Counted from the first letter of the stretch, positions 40,464-51,202 are shown. The stretch is DNA of 64,000 nucleotides from Chaetoceros tenuissimus (GCA_021927905.1 BLLK01000074.1:834139-898138); one strand, 5' to 3'. A program made the numbers and translations. Notes: a model not told the origin generated them from the sequence alone.

Positions 40464-42603
40464 GACTGACTAGATGTAGAGATGAGTAAGAATTATGGAT
40501 GTATGGACTACTTTTAGATAGTAAATGAAGAATCTAATGAATCCGTAATAATGAGAAGTGCATCTAAGTGCATAGTTCAACATTTTTGAAAGAAGTTGAG
40601 AAAGAAATTGGAACAAGAAATTGGCGAGTCTAATTGAGTCTAAATAGGCTTTTTCTTAGTGTCAACCAGATTTTTCCAATGACTATCTTGGCAAAATCAA
40701 CGTAGTGCCACATGAAATAATTGTGTACTTCCCCTCTATAATGCATATGCAGAAATATAAAAGTACATATTAAAAAATGAAGCAATTCATGAATGCACCC
40801 GTACCAGTTGGGCCAAATAGTGAATTCACATTTCAACGTTAGAAAAACGTTTGAAGTCATGATGCAAACTGTCTTTTCCAAAAGTCGCACAAAAATGTGA
40901 AAGTTGAAAATCTAACGCATTCATGTTCTTTTGACGAGTACTACAAGACGAAAGAAGGCACCAAGAGAATGGAAATATACTTTGCATATAATTCTTTATC
41001 CCGGCCGTTGTATGGTATCAGTTTCTAGTTTTTATTTATTGGCAGCTGCAATAAGAGGCCGTCTGTCAAAGGAGAAATGAACAATTTCTACAAAGATTTG
41101 AATTATGAACAATTTGAGATAGATATGAGCTCAGATACGATGGTACTGGCGACGATAGAAAGCATAAAGAAAATACGCTTTGCATATGTTTCCCTAGCTC
41201 AGTAGTAATGTTTTCAGTTGGTAGATCTAGTATTGGCGGCAAGCAGATACAAAAAGAGACTGCCAGTCGAGAAATGAAGAACAAAGTCATAAATGCAAAG
41301 AAATGAAGATATAATGTATAACATGAGGGTGCCATCGATGAAATGCTAGAGTGCATAAGCATATATTATTGCAGATGCGAAGATGAGAAATGAATTTGCA
41401 ACCACGAAGAAGCTTGTATGATAGGATGGCCTTTGATTCACTCGAGAAATCTTTTGAAAGGTATCATAGGTCATCCATTTCATTAAAAAGACGCACAAGA
41501 AAGGTGAAATCCAGTGACGAAAAAGAAATAGCAGATTATGAGCTAGTTTTTTGAATCAGTATTATTGATGCAAAGTTGGGAGAGCAAAGTGCTAGTTATG
41601 TTCACTTTGTAGATTTTCAGATGATGGCCAAATACTCGAATTGTATCACTTTCAATAATGTCTATTCTATTGGTGTTGATAAAAAGATGAGAGAGCAAGA
41701 ACTTTGTAATTGATTTGTATGAGTAACTATCGGTTACTTGAGTCATTTACTCAAACAGAAGAGACGGAATGATTTCTGTTGTATGGAGAAGTCAAGATAT
41801 CCTTACCTCGTTACATCGTGGATGATAACGAGAAGAGCTATGACAGATATTGCCAATGCTTGCAAAGATGCTTTGAATACGAAATAGAAACGCAGTACAG
41901 AAGTACCTGTTGAATAAAGAAGTCATAGGGAATTGAGTACATCGTTTTAATTCAAGGAAAAGCTATGAATTTTTTATGACGAGGATTTCTTAGGCTAGGG
42001 ACATCTTTTCATAGGAAGTGATTTCTTGATTGCACTCATACTCTTTTTGAATTTGTACATTCGTTTCACTATGGTTAGGAATGCGCGTTAATGATCATTC
42101 TTGCTATGAATACATAGTGTAATGCAAAGCTTGCATTTCCAAAATAGTACGTAAAGATGACACGAAACGAATCAAATCCAAGTTAAACGAAATATGTAAA
42201 TCCATAGACGATATAAGAAGATATCTTTATAGATCTAGTTAATCTTATACTATATCATTATACATATAAGCATTCATTTAGACTATTTCCTTTGAATCAT
42301 AGATGGATGACAAAGACATAAAAACATTTACGTAAAACTCTCGTAATGACGAAAACATTTACATCATCCTCGTATAACGAAATATATTTGCAGATGCAAC
42401 TCGAATGCAATTCACAGTATGTCCAATACATTATTAATATACAAATAAATGTTGCAATAACTCTATATTCTTTTATTTTACTTGTTTACACTCCATACAT
42501 TTCTTTTTTCTACTTTTTTCTAATTTGTCGATTGTTCACTTGAAATTATAATTTCACTCTTTCATTCTCGTTCTATCGTTCATTCTGTCGATACATTAAT
42601 TAC
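40464..42603. other. Non-coding interval, 2.1 kb
   Basis: Upstream of the channel start and downstream of the membrane-protein gene. A degenerate repeat is visible: 40970-41080 and 41165-41285 share CTTTGCATAT, GGCAGCTGCAATA / GGCGGCAAGCAGATA, CTGTC / CTGCCAGTC and GAGAAATGAA. Similar GCAAAG / GAGAGCAA words recur near 41570-41700. No gene is supported. Confidence 0.5.
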
Positions 42604-43533
42604 TTATGCCAAAGCACTTGCTCCATCCTTTCCATCAGGAGCAGTTACGTAAACAGCATCATCTGCATCGTTTGCTTCCTTGATTTCATTGGACAAATCT
42701 CCAGACTTGTACTCCTTCTGGTAGAATACGAATAGAGTAGTCACAATCAACAAAGCTCCAATGATTCCAGCAGTAATGTCAAAGAAAAGGTGTACTCCTC
42801 CTTCAAGGTTAACCTTTGGTCCCTGCTCTTCAGTAGCAATTCCAATACAGAACCAAGACAAAATCAATGGAATGATGTAGTTTGGTCTAGGTCCGTTCTT
42901 GTAAAGCATCTTGTATCCAATTCCAGCGAAAATGAAGAGAGTAATGATACCAAGTACAACTTGGAAGGTACGTCCGAATCCGAGAGAAACAAAGAATCCA
43001 TTGATACTCATTGCAAGAACAGCCAAAGCCCAACCAAAGTGCATGGAGAAAGGGAAACGAAGGAACCAGTACTCCTCAGGACTCTGTTCAGATGGGATAG
43101 TATTCGCAGCTTGACTCATGAGAATCTTGGTGATGGAAAAGAAAAAGATTCCTACAAGAACAGTAGAAAAGATAGCAGCGAAAACGTTCTCAAGTCCGAT
43201 ATCGATGGACCAGATGAACTGACAGACAGCTCCGGTGAAGAACCAGTGCTTGACACAATCTTGTACCATGACACTTCCTCTGTACTTTGGAAGACATTGA
43301 ACAAGAGTAAAGACTCCCTCGAAGAAAAGAACAATGTGTGCGATAAGGAAAGTGTTGGAAGTTGGCATGACAATGGACTCGTATCTCCAGAAGAGTTCTC
43401 CGATGCCATTGACGATGGTTCCATCCTCATTTTGGTGTCCAGGTCCCTCGAGTCTGTCAGCCTGAAGCACCAACGAAAGCCCGAGAGCGATAATGTTCAG
43501 AATGTTGTAAATGTTGAGTTTCTCGCTGCTCAT
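42604..43533 (-). CDS. Multi-pass membrane protein with TspO/MBR-like signatures, 309 aa
   Basis: About eight or nine hydrophobic segments span residues 10-275. A motif MPTSNTFLIAHIVLFFEGVF (about 57-76) resembles the TP-x-x-x-F-x-I-W-x-x-I signature of TspO/MBR-related proteins. PFSMHFGWALAVLAMSINGF (about 155-174) resembles their P-F-S-x-x-x-G-W loop. The short hydrophilic C-terminus is acidic. Codons are strongly biased to C-ending forms (TTC, ATC, CTC), unlike neighbouring genes, which suggests high expression. TspO proteins bind tetrapyrroles or lipids; this protein is longer than canonical TspO (about 160 aa), so it is at best a distant relative. A 274-aa frame on the other strand is a shadow. 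Confidence 0.75.
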   Translation of the reverse strand: MSSEKLNIYNILNIIALGLSLVLQADRLEGPGHQNEDGTIVNGIGELFWRYESIVMPTSNTFLIAHIVLFFEGVFTLVQCLPKYRGSVMVQDCVKHWFFTGAVCQFIWSIDIGLENVFAAIFSTVLVGIFFFSITKILMSQAANTIPSEQSPEEYWFLRFPFSMHFGWALAVLAMSINGFFVSLGFGRTFQVVLGIITLFIFAGIGYKMLYKNGPRPNYIIPLILSWFCIGIATEEQGPKVNLEGGVHLFFDITAGIIGALLIVTTLFVFYQKEYKSGDLSNEIKEANDADDAVYVTAPDGKDGASALA

Positions 43534-43699
43534 GATGATTTGTTATTGATAGGCAGGGTATGTTTGATATGTGATGATCAAGGGAAGATATGTTGTGTCG
43601 GTATGTTGGTTTGAACGAAGAGAAGACACTTTGATGCGTTGGAGAAAAAATTGGAATTTTCGGCGAGCAAATTGTCAACGAAGAAGAAGCCTGGCTATT

Positions 43700-43970
43700 T
43701 TAGATGATACACGATCGACTTGAGATGACCCATTGAGTTAAAAGAGGTAGAGATGGGAAGGATAGAGAGTGAGATGGAATGATTTGATAAAAGAGAACGA
43801 GAGGGGAAGGGGTGAGAGTGAGTTGAAGTTGAGGAATGAAAGAGATAGGGAGGGGAAGGAGTGTGAGTGAAAAATCGAAAAATAAAAAAGATAGAGAAGG
43901 GTAAGAAACAGCAATAGAATAATAGTTATGAAAAAGACAGAAAGGGGAAAGGGAATTGAAACTATATATA
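43700..43970 (+). repeat. Purine-rich low-complexity tract and dispersed repeat tail, copy 1
   Basis: GA-rich imperfect repeats (GAGAGTGAG, AGAGGGGAAGG) end in the tail GACAGAAAGGGGAAAGGG, then AATTGAAACTATATAT. The same tail appears at about 47211, 48498, 50410 and 52930, always in this orientation. The sequence after it (to about 44090) also matches 50445-50535. Confidence 0.75.
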
Positions 43971-44112
43971 TATATACATGATCTGCATCATGATATATTA
44001 TAACACTGCCTATGATATCAAGTGGGTAAGAAAATTATATCTATTCATTTAATACATTCATGGTACAATTGAAACATGGCTCCATTTCTTTCTTGTTGAA
44101 ATAGATCGAAAA

Positions 44113-44478
44113 TTGCAGCTCTTTCAGCATCTTTTTTCTTATTTCCTTCACCTATTCCCAAAAAATTCTTATAACAATACCAGTATAAGTCCAGACCAAG
44201 TTATGGGCTTCACAATGATGACAATATTCATAACAAATAACAGGGAACAAGATATATATATGATATATAAGCTGCATGACTTGATGCCTTTCTCCATGAA
44301 ATTGGAGTGCAAGTATGGAGGTTACCCAGCTGCAAATAAAATGAGGAGAGGACTAAATAGTTGCCAGGCAAGAGAAAAGTGGGAAAATCAAAAGAACCAT
44401 GTCTTTACTGTAAAATACAGTGGAAAAGCATGTACTGGTAATTACACATCAGGTGGACAGAAGCCTAACATGGAATAA
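44113..44478 (+). CDS. Hypothetical ORF, 121 aa
   Basis: Not recognised. The second half (MPFSMKLECKYGGYPAANKM ... CQAREKWENQKNHVFTVKYS) looks like protein-coding composition; the first 45 residues are AT-rich filler. It is followed closely by the broken ORF at 44500. It may be a fragment of a transposon or repeat-family gene. Confidence 0.3.
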   Translation: MQLFQHLFSYFLHLFPKNSYNNTSISPDQVMGFTMMTIFITNNREQDIYMIYKLHDLMPFSMKLECKYGGYPAANKMRRGLNSCQAREKWENQKNHVFTVKYSGKACTGNYTSGGQKPNME

Positions 44479-44499
44479 AGACAGTACTTTGACATTGAA

Positions 44500-45046
44500 T
44501 TGTATCCAACACTTCAAAAAGGTCTACAAACAATATCAAGCTCAGTATCCAGAATTGTTGACAAGACTCTGACTGAAATTGAGGAAGAAGTTGACTGTTT
44601 TTTCAATGAGATGAAAGCCATCTCAAAGCAATATCTACCTCATTTTGTTGAAGATTGGACTCCAGAAGGAAGAGGAAGAATCTTCTGTTCTGCTCAGTTG
44701 GGATTGCTTTGGATCTCTTTTCAGAGAGGATGTGTAGAGTACTATGAAGGAGATGGTAAAGAGCATCATAGTAACATAGGTCCTGCTTGCAATCTTTACA
44801 ATGCATTGCCAACTTTGGTAGTTGGCAGTGCCCAAGGATGTCATTGACATTGATGAGATTCTTTTGGAATCAATTCAGAAAAGATTTCTTTCCCTTTTGG
44901 GTTCTGGAAGGAAAAGGAAGGAGCTCCTTGCAAATCTGTGCATGAAGAGGGTCATAAGGATAAGGACACTAGCATTTGCACAGTCCACCCTAGTCTTCAG
45001 GCTTTTGACAATTTCATTTGGTAGCCAGTTCTTTTCCAAGCATTGA
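44500..45046 (+). pseudogene. Hypothetical gene broken by a frameshift
   Basis: The first frame (44500-44847) reads MYPTLQKGLQTISSSVSRIV ... EDWTPEGRGRIFCSAQLG and ends soon after LPTLVVGS. A second frame opening at 44822 (AVPKDVIDIDEILLESIQKR) continues with similar composition to 45046. The two overlap by about 25 bases, so a single indel near 44822 probably split one gene of about 180 aa. No family recognised. Confidence 0.45.
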
Positions 45047-45136
45047 CTGTGTCTCATATCAAGAATGCGTTACAACATCACGACTTAAATATGAAATATG
45101 GAAGCAAAGACGACATAAAACTTCCTGTACAATGTG

Positions 45137-45625
45137 CTATGTTATATCGTTGTAGATTCCAAGAGAAATGATTGATCCATGAGGCTTCTTTCCAGCTCGT
45201 AGAGCACCAGTGTTGTCATAGACTACAGTGCTGTTGACTGAATTTGGAGCAGCTACAAACTCTGTGGAGTCTTTTCTTGTGACAACACTTAAGGAATGGG
45301 AGGTGTTATTGAACTCCAGGCATCTAATTTTTGTTTCCTCTATGAGGACAGAAGAAGGAAGATCAATGGCACCAAGAGCTGCAAATCTTGTTCTATTGTC
45401 TGGGAGTTTGATGATGATGATAGAAAAATCAACATCTTCAGCATGAGTAAGAGTCCGGCCAGGGAATCTATTAGCAACAGTTTCCATATCATTCAAGAAA
45501 TGGCTCCCCTCGACAAACAGTTCAGATGCAATAGCATCAACTACTCCATACTGAACAATGTACTCTGTTTTGAGACCGAAAAATTCAAGAAGTGGAGATT
45601 TCAAATCAAGAACGAACTTGAACAT
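45137..45625 (-). CDS. Hypothetical protein, 162 aa
   Basis: Not recognised. Composition is that of a folded, mixed alpha/beta protein (LTHAEDVDFSIIIIKLPDNR, RFAALGAIDLPSSVLIEE), with no membrane segment or signal peptide. The surrounding fragments suggest it belongs to a multi-gene repeat element, possibly as one domain. Confidence 0.45.
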   Translation of the reverse strand: MFKFVLDLKSPLLEFFGLKTEYIVQYGVVDAIASELFVEGSHFLNDMETVANRFPGRTLTHAEDVDFSIIIIKLPDNRTRFAALGAIDLPSSVLIEETKIRCLEFNNTSHSLSVVTRKDSTEFVAAPNSVNSTVVYDNTGALRAGKKPHGSIISLGIYNDIT

Positions 45626-45896
45626 CTACAATGCAGATTCTACCAATGAATCTACTAATGGAGATACTAACAATGAATCTAACAATGCAGACGATACAAA
45701 CTTTCCTTTCTCTTTCTTAAAGAATTGGTCTAAGGTAGAGCTAACTTTCAATGGAAATGGTCAAGCAATTTCTATCAACTGCATTGAGAAGATCAAGACT
45801 TATCATACTTCTTTCATCAATTTTCAACATAATCATAGAGCAAAGTAGTGCATGTACACACTCTTGTTGCTTTGGTGACAATTCTTTAGTGGAGTC

Positions 45897-46157
45897 TTAA
45901 GGATCAATACCAAGCAAATTATGAATGGTTTTCCCATCTATGTTATAAGCGGCGCACCCTGTGGGAGCAGAAGTGGCTGTAACTTTGACATCAAACATTC
46001 TTTCAATTGCATTTGCCAGAACTCTAATGAGAAAGCTTTTCCCTGTACCTCCCACTCCTCGAATTGTGAGAACTAAAGGCTCAAATGTTGATGCATCATT
46101 ATCAGGAAATTCAATTATATATAATATATATATATATACAAGCAAAATCAGCCTCAA
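45897..46157 (-). pseudogene. Pif1-like helicase N-terminal fragment (Helitron-type)
   Basis: The frame shows a Walker A loop, RGVGGTGKSFLI, followed by TATSAPTGCAAYNIDGKTIH and NLLGI. This is the hallmark start of Pif1 helicases, including those of Helitrons. It begins beside a (TA)n microsatellite (46107-46139) and stops right after motif Ia, so all other helicase motifs are missing. I infer a decayed Helitron or a related element; a captured host Pif1 gene is the alternative. Confidence 0.7.
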
Positions 46158-46648
46158 TCAACCAAAAAGGCAAAGCATACAAGGGGATTCACCAAAATGG
46201 AGATGTTATTTCATGACATGGCTGCATGCGTTGACAAGGGAAGAATCAATGCATTAGACAACATGATTAAGAAACACTGCGTTCTAAACTCACCCATCAA
46301 CCATCCACATTCATTGACACAACCAGAACTGAAACTGATATCCTTTTTTTGTTGTGATGACCCATCTTCTTTTAATATACAACATTATGTCTATTCATGA
46401 TTATGATCATTGGTGCCCATCTAACATATGTTCTGCTTCATCTGTCATATGTTCTGACACAAATCTTCTTTCCAAATAGAATTTTCATAGATCTTTTCTG
46501 ACTCTACTTTTAAATATCAAATTGTTCTGGGCATATATCAGCAATGAAAGTATAAGATGCATTCTTACAGTTCCAATTTGATTCCTTATGTTTCTTGAAT
46601 CAGTTATGATGATGCTTGTTAGGAAAGCAAAAGAACTTATGACAAACA

Positions 46649-46830
46649 TCACATCGAACGGTTGATAATAGGATATCCATTTCTATCAATGGAGCTAATA
46701 CAGCGAGTATCTTTGTTAACTTTCAACTGTCCATTCTTGAATGATACCTCTCCTGGTGTTCTGAACATGCAGGTTCTTCTGCCTACTCTCTTCTTCTTAG
46801 AACTCTTGGTGATGACATTCTTCTCAAACC
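46649..46830 (-). pseudogene. Unrecognised ORF piece, copy 1
   Basis: The minus-strand frame reads KKKRVGRRTCMFRTPGEVSF and then KDTRCISSIDRNGYPIINRS. The same frame in copy 2 (51912-52240) continues to VRCDVCHK with a Cys pair. Composition suggests a small basic DNA-binding or zinc protein, but no family is recognised and no proper start is visible. Confidence 0.35.
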
Positions 46831-46845
46831 AAGAGATGTCAACAT

Positions 46846-46996
46846 GAAGGATGCAACAATCCTGCAGAAAATGACAATGCAACTCAATGCCATACACATT
46901 GAACCAAGAGATGCCAACATGAAGGATGCAACAATCCTGCAGAAAATGACAATGCAACTCAATGCCATACACATCCAACCAAGAGATGCCAACATG
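46846..46996. repeat. 75-bp minisatellite, two units
   Basis: Each 75-bp unit begins AAGGATGCAACAATCCTGCA and ends GAGATGCCAACATG. Read on the + strand it encodes a 25-residue repeat (DATILQKMTMQLNAIHI ...). Copies recur at 52267-52420 and 52583-52736. Confidence 0.82.
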
Positions 46997-47260
46997 AAGA
47001 TGACCCTTTAGAATGGTAGAGAAAGAGAGGGGAAGGAGTGAGAGTGAGAAGGAACAAGATGGTAAAAGAAATAGAGAGGCGAAGGAGTGAGAGTAAGGTG
47101 GAATGAATGAGTAAAAGAGATAGAGAGGGGGAGGAGTGAGAGTGGCAAATTGAAATATAAAAATGATAGAGAAGGGTAGGAAAAAGCAATAGAAAAAAAG
47201 TTATGAAATAGACAGAAAGGGGAAAGGGAATTGAAACTATATATCATGATATATTTTCAT
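46997..47260 (+). repeat. Purine-rich tract and dispersed repeat tail, copy 2
   Basis: GA-rich imperfect repeats followed by GACAGAAAGGGGAAAGGG and AATTGAAACTATATATCATG. Confidence 0.75.
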
Positions 47261-47298
47261 ATTGTACAAGTCCCAACCTTCATAACTGCATATGTAAT

Positions 47299-47487
47299 GA
47301 AGAAATTAGACACCATGCTTATTCAATACAATGAATACCAGGAAAGAATCTTCAGAGAGAGAGAGCCTTCATCTTAGATGAGCTGTTTGACAGTGCCCAA
47401 GTGGATAAACCAGCCATTGAGGCTAGATTGCATGGTATTGGTGCCCTAGAAGCAAGAAGAGCTGCAATCAACAGAGTGAAGAAATAA
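47299..47487 (+). pseudogene. Frameshifted copy of small coiled-coil ORF
   Basis: It matches the intact ORF at 53020-53211 (MKKLDT, LIQYNEYQERIF). An expanded GA run (GAGAGAGAGAG near 47356) shifts the frame, so the protein ends after about 25 residues. The downstream half is still recognisable in the other frame. Confidence 0.7.
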
Positions 47488-47520
47488 AAAGTTTTAGATA
47501 TTCAATTCCAATCAATGCCA

Positions 47521-48480
47521 ACAATTTCACCAAGTGCATACCTTTGGCAGACCCCACTTTTGGTAAGACTTGTTAAAAATCTTGTTTGCATGCATGAACT
47601 ACAGTAAGATGTTCCATAATGCCATTAGTTAATTTTTCATTAATTTCCGGAATAGCTGATGATCTCATCATATTTAATTCCTCCTACTTTATCCCATGTC
47701 TTTAGTTGTGTGTTGTTCATTGAGAGACTGTCCCTCTGTGTGTAACTGGCAGATCAGAAGACTTGTGACAACTATTTTTTTCTGCCTTGCTGATCAAAAG
47801 GAGTAGGATGAAGTCTCATGTAAAAATTAAACTAAAAGAGAACTTCTTCATTGACCTAGACCTTGCACTTGATCATAAGTAGGTTTGTAGTGCCTTCATT
47901 CAAGGAGCCAATGTATACAACAGTGATACTGTCTAGATATATTGAAATCTCATGAGCCACATGTCCATGTTGAAAACTGTTTTGAGGGAACTTGCTTGTA
48001 ATGTTTGTCCACATTTTGGAGTCCAATAAATTTTGCATCAAAAGGATGCTTTTTAATTCTTTCAAGTCCTGTTCATTTCAAAATCCATGTCCTCATCATT
48101 GGGATCATATTTCAAGCTATTGCTCTGCACAATTTGTTGCAGATATTGACTTCTTGTGATCAATTCAGAAGACAATGGAAAATGTAACTGAATCAGCAAC
48201 ACAGATAAATGAAACAGCTGCTGATTATATCCCTATGAAACATAAAAAATTGGATGACCCTCCTGCAAAATCCACAATTGGTTCTAGTCAGTTCTTGGTG
48301 ATGGATGGCATCTGCAGGTTAGAATAAAAAAGCCAAGAAGACATGACATTTTTAAATTATTCAGCATCTCATATCAGGATGCTTTTATGCATGAGATGAA
48401 AAATAATTAAAGAGATTGAAGATAGTAATGATTGATGCAGATAGAATAAGTGAAGAGGAGATTGTAAATGCATCCATAGA
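47521..48480. other. Repeat-region interval without supported gene
   Basis: About 1 kb holding only short ORFs in both strands and no recognised motif. It leads into the third tail copy at about 48490. Confidence 0.4.
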
Positions 48481-48484
48481 ATAA

Positions 48485-48545
48485 TAGTTATGAAAAAGAC
48501 AGAAAGGGGAAAGGGAATTAAAACTATATATCATGATATATTTTT
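48485..48545 (+). repeat. Dispersed repeat tail, copy 3
   Basis: GACAGAAAGGGGAAAGGG, AATTAAAACTATATATCATG and ATATA, without the long GA tract seen in other copies. Confidence 0.7.
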
Positions 48546-48565
48546 GAACATAACTCAACAATTGT

Positions 48566-48748
48566 TTGAAGAATGATATAGTGGAAACTGATGAGAAGAG
48601 TTGGATGGAAGCCAGATTTCAAACCTTTACTATTCCATATCTATTGCTGAGGATTGCCTACAAGATCATGTACAGTTCTTTCTGTGTTGAAGACAGTATT
48701 CAGCTGGTTGGGATTTCAAATTATGCAACAAAACAATTGAAAGAATGA
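48566..48748 (+). pseudogene. Short hypothetical ORF after a repeat tail
   Basis: 60 aa (MKNDIVETDEKSWMEARFQT ... LVGISNYATKQLKE), beginning about 25 bases after tail copy 3. Coding-like but unrecognised; probably a fragment. Confidence 0.3.
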
Positions 48749-48787
48749 AGTAATGCATTGTCTTCTCCCAAAGGACTACCTTTCTCT

Positions 48788-49081
48788 TCAACCAATCAAC
48801 AAAAGAATTTTTAGGGTTCGATCAATTGCTTGTTTTAACAACTTGGTCAGGTCTGTTCCAGTATAAACTGTCTTCTCAATTTCAAACCACCTGAAATAAT
48901 TCCCAGCAATTGGAAAATTTTCCTGTAACTCTGGCAGATGCAAAGAAAACTCAGTTATTCTATCCAAGCTCTGTTTTAAAATATGTTCATGGATGAGAAA
49001 AATCAAAAACCAGATCTCTTGCTGAAAAAGCAGCACTTTCCAGTAGTAGTAAGAACCTGAAATCACCAAAACAGATTGCAA
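48788..49081 (-). pseudogene. Hypothetical ORF fragment
   Basis: 97 aa with a hydrophobic first half and a polar second half (ITEFSLHLPELQENFPIAGN, YTGTDLTKLLKQAIDRTLK). No family recognised; start uncertain. Confidence 0.28.
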
Positions 49082-49267
49082 AATTGTTCAACAACCCAAC
49101 CCTAACCCTAAAGACATACTAAATCTGCTCCAAGATGTACTGCAAATACAGCTTCTAATCCATGGCAGGTAGTTCCTACTAAAAATGTTGCTCCCACAAG
49201 TACTACTCCTGCCCCTCCTGCAACTGCCACTGCTACTTTACATCATTCACCTCCTTCAAAGAGGTCT

Positions 49268-49492
49268 TTGTCTTTCATCCAAAGAAATAACAATAGAACC
49301 CCAGATAGAGTTGGATTATCAAAATTTCCAGATGATTGGATGATTTCTGTAAATGATGATATCAGTTGTGGAGTCAGCGTGTTGTCTATTTCTCCACATC
49401 TTACTACAAAAACAGCTTCAGCTTCTCTCTCCATTACCTCCTCTCCAGAAAATAAAAAAAGAAAAAGAAAAATATTAAAGAAAGATCTGTAA
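49268..49492 (+). pseudogene. Hypothetical ORF fragment
   Basis: 74 aa (RVGLSKFPDDWMISVNDDIS ... ) ending in a Lys-rich tail like a nuclear localisation signal. Telomere-like CCCTAACCCTAA lies upstream near 49097. Unrecognised. Confidence 0.28.
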
Positions 49493-49880
49493 CTCAGAGT
49501 CAAAAAAACTTTGATGAAAGCATTCAAAATGACGAGGTACGTTTATATTCTCAATTTATGAAAAAAATTCTATTGTGTCTAATATAGTATCATTTCTTTT
49601 AAGACAAAACTAAATAAAAAAACAAATCCAATGATCATTCTATCCAAAGGGAATGAAGAGTCTGTCTAGGGAAAGGACTCTTTCAATCACCAACAAAAGA
49701 TGAATCTGGATGAAGAGTCTTTTTGGGGAAAAGGAGATGACGAAGACAATTTTCTCTTTGCTTCCCTTTTTCCTCTCTTTCAACTTTTTGGATAAGATTT
49801 AGACACAGCCCCTGATAGAGTCTATCTCAATAATTCATATTTCTTATCATTTAAATTCAAACCCCAGGAGAAAGCATTAG
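49493..49880. other. Repeat-region interval without supported gene
   Basis: AT-rich. GAATGAAGAGTCTGTCTAGG and a similar GGATGAAGAGTCTTTTTGGG about 60 bases later form a short degenerate repeat. Nothing else is seen. Confidence 0.35.
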
Positions 49881-50042
49881 ATAAAGATTCCTCCACATCA
49901 AGATATATTTCATTACAATGACATTGACATATTCATTGTTGAACAAAGTAAGGCCCTTCTTGCATCTGATTGGTATCTCAAAAAGGTGCTTCAGGTTGAA
50001 GGTGAACGCAGATTTGCTCTTGCTTCTACAAAAGCCATCTGA
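49881..50042 (+). pseudogene. Coding-like fragment without start codon
   Basis: An open stretch of 53 codons reads QDIFHYNDIDIFIVEQ and ASDWYLKKVLQVEGERRFAL, which looks more protein-like than the overlapping longer ORF at 49918-50196. No family recognised. Confidence 0.25.
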
Positions 50043-50226
50043 AATTATTTTAAAAGTCATCAATGTTTCCAAATCAAAGTGGGCAAGTTCTGCCAAAGGC
50101 AAAAAGTCTTTTATTGAAGGAATGACTATCCAAGTTGCGCTTAATGATGGGCTCCTGACTTGGACAATGCAAATATGTTTGGTAAAGTTATGGTAGGACG
50201 TACCAAGAGATATCTTCTGGACATTA

Positions 50227-50460
50227 TGATGAGCTCGACAGTACCCAAGTGGATAAACAAGCCATTGAGGCTAGATTGCATGGTATTGATGCCCTTGACG
50301 CAAGAGGGAATGAGAGAGAAAGAGATGGGAAGGGTTGAGAGTGAAAAATCAAATTAGAAAAAGAAAGAGAAGGGTAAGAAACAGCAATAGAATAATAATG
50401 ATGAAAAAGACAGAAAGGGGAAAGGGAATTGAAACTATATATGTATACATGATCTGCATC
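50227..50460 (+). repeat. Truncated repeat module with tail copy 4
   Basis: 50230-50310 matches the middle of the coiled-coil ORF (GAGGCTAGATTGCATGGTAT). It is followed by a GA-rich tract and GACAGAAAGGGGAAAGGG, then AATTGAAACTATATATGTAT. From about 50445 the sequence resembles 43970-44090. Confidence 0.7.
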
Positions 50461-50526
50461 CAATGATATCTAGTGAGTAAGAAAATTAAAGCTATTCATC
50501 TAATACATTCATAGTACAATTGAAAC

Positions 50527-50718
50527 ATGGCTCTATTTCACCTAGTATGTGTTCTGCTTATGAAAGAAGGGCATAATTCAATGTCTAGAAAGGCTGAAAC
50601 TATCAATAGAGTTTATGAAATCCTAGGCAATTCTTTCACTGAACAGAGAGAAGCCATCTTACCAGAATTAAATTGGGTATATTATACAGATCCAATTCTT
50701 TCATATGTATTCTCCTAA
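50527..50718 (+). CDS. Small hypothetical ORF, 63 aa
   Basis: MALFHLVCVLLMKEG ... then KAETINRVYEILGNSFTEQR, ELNWVYYTDPIL. It begins about 70 bases after the tail, as other small ORFs here do. Unrecognised; possibly continued by the next ORF. Confidence 0.35.
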   Translation: MALFHLVCVLLMKEGHNSMSRKAETINRVYEILGNSFTEQREAILPELNWVYYTDPILSYVFS

Positions 50719-50727
50719 CCATCAGGC

Positions 50728-50874
50728 ATGTGGGAGCTTGATGATATTCCAGATTATGTCCCAAAAGTGAAAATTACAAAATTTCATGTAAAAGATTTGG
50801 AGATTATTGATTCAATTGACTGTTTCTATGTTGTAGATAAAGAAGGCAATGTGGTGGCTAGAAAAGTTTCATAA
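50728..50874 (+). CDS. Very small hypothetical ORF, 48 aa
   Basis: ATG at 50728 opens MWELDDIPDYVPKVKITKFH and runs to IDCFYVVDKEGNVVARKVS. Composition is convincingly protein-like for its length. It starts 9 bases after the previous stop, so it may be the second half of the same broken gene. Confidence 0.38.
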   Translation: MWELDDIPDYVPKVKITKFHVKDLEIIDSIDCFYVVDKEGNVVARKVS

Positions 50875-50888
50875 TATATATAGTTGTA

Positions 50889-51131
50889 TTGAAGGATATT
50901 CTCTGTGTGATGGAGAACAATGACAAGAATTATTTGTGCAGACAAGGTGAGGGACCTGGGGAGAGGGATAAACATTATCTATACAACACTATCGTTCATC
51001 ATAATATTCCAGAAAGCAATTTAATTGGAATGTGGGACTGGGTGGACATTAGTCAGACAAATAGGGATATTGTGCAACACTTGTTTTTATATGCAACAAA
51101 TCAAGTTCTCATTGTCTCTTTCCCTATTTAG
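50889..51131 (+). CDS. Small hypothetical ORF, 80 aa
   Basis: MKDILCVMENNDKNYLCRQG ... then IPESNLIGMWDWVDISQTNR. Unrecognised, no signal peptide or membrane segment. The spacing to the preceding ORF is only about 15 bases. Confidence 0.35.
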   Translation: MKDILCVMENNDKNYLCRQGEGPGERDKHYLYNTIVHHNIPESNLIGMWDWVDISQTNRDIVQHLFLYATNQVLIVSFPI

Positions 51132-51202
51132 AAGAGATTTCAGCATTTGTTTTCATTCAGGGCACCATATCTCTTCACATCCAACTCAACTTTCTTGAGG
51201 TT

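Larger units (their letters stand above)
46410..47520. repeat. Segmental duplication copy 1 (partner 51845-53240)
   Basis: Long collinear identity with 51845-53240: CATATGTTCTGCTTCATCTG, a shared minus-strand ORF piece, the 75-bp minisatellite, the purine tract with tail, and the coiled-coil ORF. Copy 1 lacks one extra minisatellite-plus-purine block present in copy 2. Confidence 0.88.

Noticed and set aside
42790-43614. 274-aa open frame on the + strand
   Set aside because: Antisense shadow of the strongly codon-biased membrane-protein gene at 42604-43533; composition (Ser/Asn/Asp/Glu-rich, no domain) is what reversed codons give.
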